From NCBI GenBank assembly GCA_015494845.1, contig WGAL01000052.1, positions 1 to 5,889 of the forward strand: a stretch of DNA of 5,889 nt. The letters run 5' to 3'. The stretch is from Melioribacteraceae bacterium (GTDB lineage: Bacteria; Bacteroidota; Ignavibacteria; Ignavibacteriales; Melioribacteraceae). A model generated the notes under the pieces. The model worked only from the letters and a program-made list of their open reading frames with translations. It was not told where the DNA came from and ran no database searches. This document shows positions 1-5,889 of the stretch, one piece after another. Position 1 is the first letter of the stretch, and the number at the start of each line of letters is the position of its first letter. A program made the position numbers and the translations under genes.

Positions 1-2
1 AT

Positions 3-110
3 ACCAAAACTTATGTTGATAAAAAAGATATTGAAGTCAAAATTGTAATGCAAAGTTCACGCAAAAATAGGCACTATCTCTTCCAAGAATTTTTCTTAAA
101 TTTAATTTAA
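3..110 (+). CDS. 3' end of an unrecognised protein gene (5' truncated by window edge)
   Basis: The third frame is open from the window edge to a TAA at 108-110 and gives 35 residues, starting TKTYVDKKDIEVKIVMQSS and ending EFFLNLI. The other two forward frames stop at once or within 48 bases. The stretch has a natural mix of charged and hydrophobic residues and ordinary codons for this AT-rich DNA, so it reads like the tail of a real protein. I do not recognise the family, and 35 residues are too few to assign one. The following 73 bases (111-183) are non-coding and lead to the ribosome binding site of the next gene. It could also be chance open frame in AT-rich DNA. Confidence 0.4.
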   Translation, partial: TKTYVDKKDIEVKIVMQSSRKNRHYLFQEFFLNLI

Positions 111-173
111 AAGGAAACTTTTAACAATCGCTAAACTCTTTTATGCTTTCCCGCGTCTAATTTATTTTAGAAT

Positions 174-178
174 AGGAG
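174..178 (+). promoter_or_regulatory. Shine-Dalgarno sequence for the secreted hydrolase gene
   Basis: AGGAG lies five bases before the ATG at 184 and eight before a second ATG at 187. Both spacings work, so the two in-frame starts differ by one methionine and cannot be separated. It is the clearest ribosome binding site in the window and fixes the start of the 579-residue gene. Confidence 0.7.
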
Positions 179-183
179 AAAAA

Positions 184-1923
184 ATGATGAAAAAATTTTT
201 ACTTATTCTAATTTTCACTTCGTTATTTTTTACTACCAAGCGCTTTCCTCAAACCGTTCATCATTTAGGAGTAAATGTTCCTTGGCGCAGTACGGAAATC
301 GGAATGACGACAACGTTCCCGTTGCTCGACGAACTCGGCGTGAAATTTTACCGCCATATGATGTATTCCGACGTGGGCTGGACGCACATCGAGCCGCAAA
401 ACGACGAATGGCATTTCGAATTTGCGGATTCGGCAATGTTCAATCCTTACGGAATTACGCCTTTGCCGACGCTTTACCATTGTTGCAACGCAAGCGACAC
501 AATCGGATTGCAAGTGCCTTGGCGCGCTTGTTTTGAGGACACTTGCGGTTGGTATTTCCGCGACAGCGTCTATTCGAAAGATTACGTGCAAACCGTTGTA
601 AACCGGTATAAAAGCAGAACAAAATATTGGGAAATTTCAAACGAATTGGATGGCAACCAACGCAGACCGCGAGGTTTGCCGGCGCGTATTGTGGCAGATT
701 TTCTAAGATTAAATTACCGTTGGATAAAAGAAGCGGACCCCGAAGCGCAAATTGTTTTACCGAGCCTTTCGGGAACTTACGGAATGCCTCTCGGACGCTA
801 TAATTGGTTAAGAATTGTTTTGCTTAACGGCGGTTGCAATTATTTCGATATTCTCGGCTATCATGATTACAATTCTTGGTGGACGCTCCCGGCGCATATC
901 GATTCGATAAACAAAGCGATGGGAGATTTCGGTTGTCCGCAAAAACCTTTCTGGAATACCGAATGCAGTATTTCGAGCGATTCAACGACAAACATTACGC
1001 CGAGATATTCAACTCTCGACCAACAAGCCGCGGACGTTTGGCGGCGTTCGGCAATCTTATTCGCTTACGGCGTGGAAAAATATTTTTGGCATCCTTTATG
1101 GAGCGGAGACAGAAGACCTTGGATTGATTTCGGTTTAACAAACGCAAACGGAATTAAGAAGAAGTCTTTCCATTCATTTAAGTTGTTGGTTCAAGAAATC
1201 GACACATTCCAAACCGCGCAATTTATTTCAACAGGAATTGTTACCAACGATAATTTTTCCGGCGGAGAAGGAATTTGGGCGGTAAAATACACTTTTTCAA
1301 ACAATGAAAGCAAATGGCTTTTGTGGAGTAAAGACAATCAATCATATATGCTTGATTTGCCGGAATTTACATTTGTGGAGGCAACTCGTACCGTGCCGGT
1401 TTATTTAAGTCCTGACGGCGAAAATGCCATATTTCAAAAGGATACGATTCAAGTAATTAACGGAAGCGTAACGTTCGATTTAACCGACATCCCGATTTTG
1501 GTAAAAGGTTTGACGCTTGACTATGTTAATACAGAAAACACATTATTAAAATTTGAGCTTTCGCAAAATTACCCGAACCCGTTCAACCCGACAACGACAA
1601 TAAATTACGTAATTGCGAGGAGTGAAGCGACGCGGCTCCGCCTCGGGCGGACTACCGGAAATTTAGCAAACGCTAATAATATGACGGATTGCCACGTAAA
1701 TTCCAACAAGTTGGAATTTACTCGCAATGACAGGACAATTCATGTTACGCTAAAAATTTACGACGCGCTTGGACGCGAAGTTGCGACGCTTGTGAACAAG
1801 AAACAAACACCAGGCAAATATTCGGTTCAATTTAATGCGGCGGAACTACCAAGCGGAATTTACTTTTACACATTACGTGCAGGCAAGTTTGCTCAAACAA
1901 AAAAAATGGTTCTTTTGAAATAA
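184..1923 (+). CDS. Secreted glycoside-hydrolase-like protein (clan GH-A suspected) with T9SS type A sorting domain
   Basis: The 579-residue product begins with a signal-peptide-like segment: two lysines, then a hydrophobic core FLLILIFTSLFF (about residues 5-16). The stretch after it, TTKRFPQTV, carries KR and has no classic A-x-A, so the cleavage site is unclear. Residues ~26-335 look like a TIM-barrel glycosidase of clan GH-A. YWEISNEL holds an Asn153-Glu154 pair, the usual acid/base position; His227 in GYHDY follows; and Glu260 in FWNTE fits the nucleophile. The 106-residue gap between the two glutamates suits that clan (GH39/GH5-like), but the family and substrate are not identifiable by eye. 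Residues ~345-450 look like a beta-sandwich module. The C-terminus has NYPNPFNPTTTI (462-473), then LKIYDALGREVATLVN and SGIYFYTLRAGKF to Lys579. This is a Por secretion/T9SS type A sorting domain, implying transport across the outer membrane. Residues ~477-519 are a foreign in-frame insertion encoded by a palindromic repeat. The gene converges with the next one, 20 bases between stops. Confidence 0.82.
   Translation: MMKKFLLILIFTSLFFTTKRFPQTVHHLGVNVPWRSTEIGMTTTFPLLDELGVKFYRHMMYSDVGWTHIEPQNDEWHFEFADSAMFNPYGITPLPTLYHCCNASDTIGLQVPWRACFEDTCGWYFRDSVYSKDYVQTVVNRYKSRTKYWEISNELDGNQRRPRGLPARIVADFLRLNYRWIKEADPEAQIVLPSLSGTYGMPLGRYNWLRIVLLNGGCNYFDILGYHDYNSWWTLPAHIDSINKAMGDFGCPQKPFWNTECSISSDSTTNITPRYSTLDQQAADVWRRSAILFAYGVEKYFWHPLWSGDRRPWIDFGLTNANGIKKKSFHSFKLLVQEIDTFQTAQFISTGIVTNDNFSGGEGIWAVKYTFSNNESKWLLWSKDNQSYMLDLPEFTFVEATRTVPVYLSPDGENAIFQKDTIQVINGSVTFDLTDIPILVKGLTLDYVNTENTLLKFELSQNYPNPFNPTTTINYVIARSEATRLRLGRTTGNLANANNMTDCHVNSNKLEFTRNDRTIHVTLKIYDALGREVATLVNKKQTPGKYSVQFNAAELPSGIYFYTLRAGKFAQTKKMVLLK
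1609..1740 (+). repeat. Palindromic repeat element inserted in frame within the T9SS sorting domain
   Basis: The ends are inverted repeats: ATTGCGAG (1612-1619) and CTCGCAAT (1721-1728) match perfectly, and 10 of 11 positions pair when 1609-1619 is set against 1721-1731. Inside lie a second imperfect stem, CGCGGC (1631-1636) with GCCACG (1691-1696, one mismatch), and three hairpins at 1637-1651, 1663-1676 and 1696-1721. Bases 1615-1650 are 28 of 36 G or C, unlike the AT-rich flanks. The encoded residues IARSEATR ... FTRNDR (about 477-519) split the sorting domain between TTTINYV and HVTLKIYDALG. From memory, the GCGAGGAGTGAAGCGACG / CTCGCAATGAC signature belongs to a dispersed, non-autonomous palindromic repeat family known from several bacterial lineages, and IARSEAT and TRNDR are its usual translations. 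No target duplication is clear and no second copy is visible here. Confidence 0.8.
1696..1721. repeat. Perfect 12-bp inverted repeat with 2-base loop (hairpin)
   Basis: GTAAATTCCAAC (1696-1707) and GTTGGAATTTAC (1710-1721) are perfect complements around the loop AA. It sits inside the larger palindromic element, directly before the right-hand end CTCGCAAT, and shares base 1721 with it. It is translated in frame as part of VNSNKLEFT. No T-tract follows and it lies mid-gene, so it is not a terminator. Confidence 0.85.
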
Positions 1924-1943
1924 AAGTTTTTAAGGGAAAAATA

Positions 1944-2510
1944 TTATTCGTCGGAAATATCGTAGAATTTTTTAAAAGAATTGTTGTCTTCTTTTTTGTT
2001 TTTATTTTTCTCGTCACTGTGGGTTTTGGATAAAGAATTTAATATTTGAATGCGCGTATCCCTGCTTGGCAGTTTCTTTTTCATTTTAGGAATACGCGGC
2101 GTAACAGTAGAAGATTTAACATTACTCGCAGAACTTTTTTTGGAAACTGGGCGCGACGAATGAGAAGCGCTTGGTCTGCCGTGAGATGATTTCGTAGTTG
2201 GCTGTTTTCGCGGGACAGATGTTTGCTTTTTCTTTTTATTATCTTTTGTCGAAAGAGCGCCTTTAACGATATCCTTATTGGTCTTTTCGTCTTTCAAAAT
2301 CATTTTCAGTTCTTTTTCTTTGTCAATCTTGGCTTCATAAACTTTCGGCTCATTCGAAACCTTGATTTTATGCGCAATATACGAAACGACCAAAATCACA
2401 ATCGCAATTCCGCCGAGTACTTCCACGGAAAGATAAATTAATCTCATTAACTCGGATGCAATAATAAACGGACTTAACAAAATACTATATTGTAACTGAA
2501 ATAAAATCAT
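1944..2510 (-). CDS. Hypothetical membrane-anchored protein with basic Lys/Ser-rich tail
   Basis: I do not recognise this 188-residue protein. The N-terminus is hydrophobic (residues 1-19, rich in I, L, F). A stronger membrane segment follows at ~24-46 (LIYLSVEVLGGIAIVILVVSYIAH), then a charged stretch (50-90). Residues ~91-150 are low-complexity Lys/Ser/Pro/Thr, including KKKK, SSASHSSRPVSKKSSAS and KMKKK, which looks disordered and strongly basic. The last 30 residues are mixed Lys/Asp/Glu. It may be a one- or two-pass membrane protein with a soluble tail; orientation is not clear. Neither start has a good ribosome binding site. Met22 (base 2447) is an alternative that would give 167 residues and a single membrane segment. 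The forward frame over this DNA is a Phe-rich shadow of the Lys-rich tail, which supports the minus strand. It converges with the hydrolase gene and diverges from lpxH, so it is probably its own transcript. Confidence 0.7.
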   Translation of the reverse strand: MILFQLQYSILLSPFIIASELMRLIYLSVEVLGGIAIVILVVSYIAHKIKVSNEPKVYEAKIDKEKELKMILKDEKTNKDIVKGALSTKDNKKKKQTSVPRKQPTTKSSHGRPSASHSSRPVSKKSSASNVKSSTVTPRIPKMKKKLPSRDTRIQILNSLSKTHSDEKNKNKKEDNNSFKKFYDISDE

Positions 2511-2552
2511 TCTAAGAAATTTTAATTAATTTATAAATTTAATAAAATATTC

Positions 2553-2582
2553 GTAAATTAGTCGGGAATTTTAAAACCGCAA
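2553..2582 (-). promoter_or_regulatory. Possible Bacteroidota-type promoter for the minus-strand membrane protein
   Basis: On the minus strand, TTG (2582-2580) is followed after exactly 19 bases by TAATTTAC (2560-2553). The Bacteroidota housekeeping pattern is TTG-N19-TAnnTTTG, so the spacing and the TA and TT match but the last two bases do not. It ends 42 bases before the ATG at 2510, a sensible distance. In such AT-rich DNA a match this loose can arise by chance. Confidence 0.2.
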
Positions 2583-2642
2583 CCTATTTTCAAAAATCTT
2601 TATTATTTTAGTTTTTTAAATTTTTTCAATAAAATCGGACAT

Positions 2643-3383
2643 TTGGGAAACAAGGCATATTTCATATCGGACATACATTTCGGTTTGGAAAGCAAAGAAA
2701 AAGAAACCGAAAAAGAAAATACGTTAATTGACTTGATTAACTCAATCGAACCGGATTCCGAATTAATAGTTCTCGGCGATTTGTTCGATTACTGGTTCGA
2801 ATACAAATACGTAATTCAAAAAGGATATTACCGGCTTTTTACGGCTTTGAAAAACGCATCGGCGCAAAACGTTAAGATTCATTATTTGATTGGCAATCAC
2901 GATTTTTTACATCGCGTTTTTTTCAGAACCGAATTTTCGGCTGAAATTTACGAAGATAATACGGAACTCGAAATTAACGGAAAGAAGTTTTATTTGGCTC
3001 ACGGCGACGGTCTTTTGCCGAACGACAAAGGTTATTTGATTTTAAAGAAAATTTTCAGAAACAAATTCTTTCAAAAGTTGTATTCCTTGTTGCACCCGGA
3101 TTTGGGAATTGCAATCGCGAAAAGGACAAGCAGAAAAAGCCGCGATTACACGCAACAAAAAGATTACGGCGAACAAAACGCGCTTTTGAAATTTGCCGAG
3201 AAAAAAATCGACGAAGGATTTGATTACGTGATAATGGGACATTCCCACAAAAAAGAAATTTACAAATACAAAGACGGCTTTTACGTAAACCTCGGTTCGT
3301 GGATAGAAAAGCCATATTACGGAGTTTTTGACGGTAATGAATTTCAGGTTCTAACTTGGGAAAGAAATGAAAAAGAGTTCTAA
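2643..3383 (+). CDS. lpxH: UDP-2,3-diacylglucosamine diphosphatase (lipid A biosynthesis)
   Basis: LpxH cleaves UDP-2,3-diacylglucosamine to lipid X (2,3-diacylglucosamine 1-phosphate) and UMP, the fourth step of lipid A synthesis, at the cytoplasmic face of the inner membrane. The 246-residue product has the full calcineurin-like metallophosphoesterase set: Asp10-x-His12 (SDIHFG), Gly45-Asp46-x-x-Asp49 (LGDLFDYW), Gly84-Asn85-His86-Asp87, His120 (AHGDG) and Gly199-His200-x-His202 (MGHSH). The block HPDLGIAIAKRTSRKSRDY (151-169) is characteristic of LpxH and sets it apart from other phosphoesterases. Length is close to the E. coli enzyme (about 240). The start is TTG: it puts GNKAYFISDIH where homologues begin, and the first in-frame ATG is far downstream, beyond the catalytic motifs. 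The only purine-rich signal before it is a weak GGA three bases away, so the exact start is less sure than the gene. Its 3' end overlaps the next gene by 17 bases. Confidence 0.92.
   Translation: MGNKAYFISDIHFGLESKEKETEKENTLIDLINSIEPDSELIVLGDLFDYWFEYKYVIQKGYYRLFTALKNASAQNVKIHYLIGNHDFLHRVFFRTEFSAEIYEDNTELEINGKKFYLAHGDGLLPNDKGYLILKKIFRNKFFQKLYSLLHPDLGIAIAKRTSRKSRDYTQQKDYGEQNALLKFAEKKIDEGFDYVIMGHSHKKEIYKYKDGFYVNLGSWIEKPYYGVFDGNEFQVLTWERNEKEF
3358..3361 (+). promoter_or_regulatory. Shine-Dalgarno sequence inside lpxH for the PBP1A gene
   Basis: GGGA (3358-3361) sits five bases before the ATG at 3367, within the last codons of lpxH. It supports this start, gives the full basic N-terminus before the membrane segment, and suits translational coupling with lpxH. 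Confidence 0.5.
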
Positions 3384-5670
3384 GAAAAAAAATATAAAAA
3401 GAAAAAAAACGTCGAAGAAGAAAATCACTTTTTTGACGGTTTTTATTGTGATTCTCGCCGTTTTTATCGCGGCGACAATTGCGTTCGTAAAATACGTTTC
3501 GAGCGATTTACCTTCTTTGGAACAACTTGAAAATCCCAAGCAAGAACTTTCCACGAACGTTTACAGCGAAGACGGAAAAATAATCGGACAGTTTTTTGTC
3601 GAGAACCGCATAGAAACGCCGCGCGACAGCATTCCCGACGTTTTAATTCAAGCGCTTGTCGCAACCGAAGACAGAAAATTTTACGAGCATTGGGGCGTCG
3701 ATTTAGACCGCTTTTTCAAGGCGATGATAAAAACTTTTGTTTTCGGCAAAAAGCAGGGCGGTAGCACAATAACTCAACAGCTCGCAAAGAATTTGTATTC
3801 TTTCAAAGGAAAAGAAGAAACGCTGATTCAAACAGGCATAAGAAAAATCCGCGAGTGGATTACCGCGGTTCAAATAGAGAAAAACTACACGAAAGACGAA
3901 ATTTTAACAATGTATTTGAACGAATCCTACTTCGGACGCGGGGCATACGGCGTTGGAATTGCATCGAAAATTTATTTTAACAAAACGCCCTCTCAACTTA
4001 CCGCACCGGAAGCCGCGGTGCTTGTCGCATTGTTAAAATCGCCTGCTTATTACAATCCCGTTACGCATTACGACCGCGCTCTCCGCAGAAGAAATTTGAT
4101 TCTGCACAATATGTACGAAATGGGCTACATAACTTTTGAGCAATATAGAAAATTTACCAAGACGCCGATAAATCTTTCAACGGAAAAAATCCGAAAAGGA
4201 TTTAAGAGCGAAATTGCGCCGAAATTTTTGGAATTTGTGCGTCAGCAAATGTCGCCGATTGCCCGCGAGCGCGGATTTAACTTGTACAAAGACGGTCTGA
4301 GCATTTACACAACTCTCGATACGCGGATGCAAAAGTTGGCGCGCGAAGCGGTCGATTCGCATATGGTTAACTTGCAAGCAATGTTTGACGCATCTTGGAA
4401 GTGGAGCGAGCACCAAGATTTATTAAACACAATAATTGAAGAAACGATTAAAGCGCAACCTAAATACAAAGCGGCAAAAACGCCCGAAGAAAAAATTAAA
4501 GTTTATCATTCTTTTAAAAACAACTTTGCGTTTATCGATTCGTTGAAAAAAGCAAAGACGAAAGTTCAAGTCGGTTTTATTGTAATCGACCCGAAAACTG
4601 GAAAAATAAAGGCGTTAATTGGCGGACGCGACAAACACGATTATTACGGATTAAATCACGTTACGCAAATTTATCGCCAACCTGGTTCTTGTTTTAAACC
4701 CATTGTTTACACTGCGGCAATCGAAAACGGACTTTATCCTGCTTATCCGATTTTAAATCAACGTTTCGATTTCAACGGTTGGAGTCCGGAAAATTACAAT
4801 AAAAAAACCGGCGGATTTTTGACTTTGCGCGAAGGTTTGATGCGTTCTAAAAATATAATTGCCGCGCGTTTGATTATAGAAGGACACGTGGAACTCTGGC
4901 AAGTAGGCAAACTCGCGCGCAGAATGGGAATAACAAGCAAACTCGATTTATATCCGGCAATTTCGCTCGGCGCAACGCAACTTCGTCCGATTGAAATCGT
5001 TTCGGTTTTCTCAACTTTTGCAAATAAAGGAATTTACATCGAGCCGAGCTCTATTGAACGCGTGGATAACAAAGACGGAATTTTAATCACCACGTTTACC
5101 CCAAAATCCCGCGAGGCGATTTCCGAAGGCACGGATTATATTATGGTCAGCATGTTGCAATCTGTTGTGGATAAAGGAACAGGAAGCGCAATCCGTTGGA
5201 AATATCATTTTATGCGTCCTGCCGCGGGAAAAACAGGAACAACGCAAAATTTTGCCGACGCCTGGTTTATCGGATTTACGCCTGATTTAGTCGCCGGAGT
5301 TTGGACAGGTTTTGACGACCAGAGAATTACGTTTAAGGAAATGAAAGGAACCGGCGCAAAAGCCGCGCTTCCTATTTGGGCTCTGTTTATGAAAAAAGTT
5401 TACGAAGAGTTCGATTTTCCGGAAACGAATTTTGAAATGCCGTCGGACGGCTCAGTCGCTTACGTTGATTTCTGCAAAGAATCAATTTACGAATATGGCA
5501 ATCCACGCTTAGTTTCGGACGATTGCAACAGCGGCGTTGTTACCGATTTGATAAAAGTAAACGACATTCCGCCGCCGTTTGACGCCGAACGCGACGCCGA
5601 AGTTAAGATTTTCGAAAAGTATTTGTATTTCGACAGTTCCGGAACGCACCGCGCGGTTGAGATAAAGTAA
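3367..5670 (+). CDS. Class A penicillin-binding protein (PBP1A-type transglycosylase/transpeptidase)
   Basis: This 767-residue protein polymerises lipid II into glycan strands and cross-links their peptides on the periplasmic face of the inner membrane. A very basic cytoplasmic head (residues 1-19, mostly Lys) leads to one membrane segment (~20-44). The GT51 glycosyltransferase domain (~55-235) has EDRKFYEHWGVD with catalytic Glu101, the GGSTITQQLAKNL motif (131-143), and Glu186 in NESYFGRGAYGVGIAS. The transpeptidase domain (~400-680) has all three active-site motifs: Ser441-x-x-Lys444 (PGSCFKP), Ser494-Lys495-Asn496 and Lys622-Thr-Gly-Thr625. A Lys/Glu-rich linker (~341-398) separates the domains. 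Past residue 690 a short tail has two cysteines (703, 720) that could pair in the periplasm. Length and order are normal and nothing is missing, so it should be active and beta-lactam-sensitive in principle. It follows lpxH with a 17-base overlap, so probably one operon. The family call (mrcA/ponA group) is firm; the exact symbol is not. Confidence 0.95.
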   Translation: MKKSSKKKNIKRKKTSKKKITFLTVFIVILAVFIAATIAFVKYVSSDLPSLEQLENPKQELSTNVYSEDGKIIGQFFVENRIETPRDSIPDVLIQALVATEDRKFYEHWGVDLDRFFKAMIKTFVFGKKQGGSTITQQLAKNLYSFKGKEETLIQTGIRKIREWITAVQIEKNYTKDEILTMYLNESYFGRGAYGVGIASKIYFNKTPSQLTAPEAAVLVALLKSPAYYNPVTHYDRALRRRNLILHNMYEMGYITFEQYRKFTKTPINLSTEKIRKGFKSEIAPKFLEFVRQQMSPIARERGFNLYKDGLSIYTTLDTRMQKLAREAVDSHMVNLQAMFDASWKWSEHQDLLNTIIEETIKAQPKYKAAKTPEEKIKVYHSFKNNFAFIDSLKKAKTKVQVGFIVIDPKTGKIKALIGGRDKHDYYGLNHVTQIYRQPGSCFKPIVYTAAIENGLYPAYPILNQRFDFNGWSPENYNKKTGGFLTLREGLMRSKNIIAARLIIEGHVELWQVGKLARRMGITSKLDLYPAISLGATQLRPIEIVSVFSTFANKGIYIEPSSIERVDNKDGILITTFTPKSREAISEGTDYIMVSMLQSVVDKGTGSAIRWKYHFMRPAAGKTGTTQNFADAWFIGFTPDLVAGVWTGFDDQRITFKEMKGTGAKAALPIWALFMKKVYEEFDFPETNFEMPSDGSVAYVDFCKESIYEYGNPRLVSDDCNSGVVTDLIKVNDIPPPFDAERDAEVKIFEKYLYFDSSGTHRAVEIK

Positions 5671-5741
5671 AAAATATATAAATCTCCGAGTTGCAATAAT
5701 AGGAAGTAGATATTTTAATCAATTTGGCATTTTATTTAACT

Positions 5742-5866
5742 TTACAACCATTCCCCATTTGCTTTCTTAATTCTAAAATTTTTTACAAAATCTATTATTA
5801 TTTCACCGTTTGTGAGATTTAACCAATTTTTAATATTTCTTATCAATAGCATTATGGTATCTATAT
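5742..5866 (-). CDS. 3' end of an unrecognised minus-strand gene, truncated by the contig end
   Basis: Reading the minus strand leftward from the adapter boundary, one frame stays open for 40 codons to a TAA at 5744-5742. It starts IDTIMLLIRNIKNWLNL and ends RIKKANGEWL. The residue mix is natural and codons are AT-rich like the rest of the window, so it looks like a protein C-terminus convergent with the PBP gene (71 bases between stops). I do not recognise it. The true 5' part lies beyond the contig. If the adapter bases are taken as real, the frame hits a false stop at 5876-5874, and the ATG at 5852 would then look like a start; a 36-residue gene called that way would be an artefact. Confidence 0.45.
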
Positions 5867-5889
5867 CTGTCTCTTATACACATCTGACG
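5867..5889. other. Nextera/Tn5 sequencing adapter left at the contig end (artefact)
   Basis: CTGTCTCTTATACACATCT (5867-5885) is the complement of the 19-base Tn5 mosaic end used in Nextera libraries. The next four bases, GACG, match the start of the adapter arm that follows it in read-through. All 23 bases up to the window end therefore fit an untrimmed adapter and are not genomic. The last reliable genomic base is about 5866; a few bases may overlap by chance. Confidence 0.96.

Noticed and set aside
163..170. The octamer TATTTTAG occurs before both the hydrolase gene (163-170) and lpxH (2604-2611) and resembles the Bacteroidota -7 box TAnnTTTG.
   Set aside because: Neither copy has a TTG about 19 bases upstream. 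The first lies only 13 bases from its ATG, so transcription would start at or after the ribosome binding site. AT-rich chance is the simpler explanation.
265..591. A 108-codon minus-strand open frame with Arg- and Cys-rich translation, inside the hydrolase gene.
   Set aside because: It lies antisense to a gene with clear domain motifs, and its composition is that of a shadow frame.
1924..1943. A bidirectional terminator between the two convergent stop codons.
   Set aside because: The 20 bases hold A and T runs but no stem of useful length.
2223..2441. A 72-codon plus-strand open frame with very Phe-rich translation.
   Set aside because: It is the complement of the Lys-rich minus-strand gene; the Phe runs are antisense of AAA/AAG codons.
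5671..5741. A terminator after the PBP gene.
   Set aside because: The stretch is AT-rich with no convincing GC-rich hairpin followed by T residues.
5867..5889. A native Tn5-like transposon end at the right edge.
   Set aside because: The match continues past the mosaic end into Nextera adapter bases and stops exactly at the contig end, which fits library adapter better than a real transposon.
1..5889. CRISPR array, tRNA or rRNA gene, phage or toxin-antitoxin or defence system.
   Set aside because: No regularly spaced repeats, no cloverleaf or conserved rRNA stretches, and no proteins with such motifs were seen on either strand.

Overview
The window is an AT-rich bacterial fragment. It looks like the end of a draft contig, because its last 23 bases are sequencing-library adapter. 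The best lineage clue is the C-terminus of the first large gene, a Por/type IX secretion sorting domain of the form 'NYPNPFNPTTTI ... GREVATLVN ... SGIYFYTLRAGKF'. This form is typical of the Bacteroidota/Chlorobi/Ignavibacteria group, and the wording points to an Ignavibacteria-like or related lineage. A lipid A gene (lpxH) and a bifunctional class A penicillin-binding protein confirm a Gram-negative cell with an outer membrane. The lineage is inferred from motifs, not from a search.

Layout from left to right. Positions 3-110 hold the 3' end of an unrecognised plus-strand gene cut by the window edge. Positions 184-1923 encode a secreted glycoside-hydrolase-like protein (clan GH-A fold suspected) with a T9SS C-terminal sorting domain; that domain is interrupted by an in-frame structured palindromic repeat at about 1609-1740. 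Positions 1944-2510 on the minus strand encode an unrecognised protein with a membrane anchor and a basic Lys/Ser-rich tail, convergent with the hydrolase. Positions 2643-3383 encode LpxH from a TTG start. Positions 3367-5670 encode a PBP1A-type transglycosylase/transpeptidase overlapping lpxH by 17 bases. Positions 5742-5866 hold the 3' end of a minus-strand gene truncated by the contig end. Positions 5867-5889 are Nextera/Tn5 adapter.

Functionally, lpxH and the PBP1A gene form a small envelope-building unit: lipid A precursor hydrolysis for the outer membrane and peptidoglycan polymerisation and cross-linking for the wall, probably translationally coupled. The hydrolase would be exported through the Sec system and then moved across the outer membrane by T9SS. 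The minus-strand membrane protein lies between these units with no clear tie to either.

I found no CRISPR array, tRNA, rRNA, insertion sequence, phage gene or obvious new multi-gene system. The most interesting element is the palindromic repeat that has become coding sequence inside the sorting domain.
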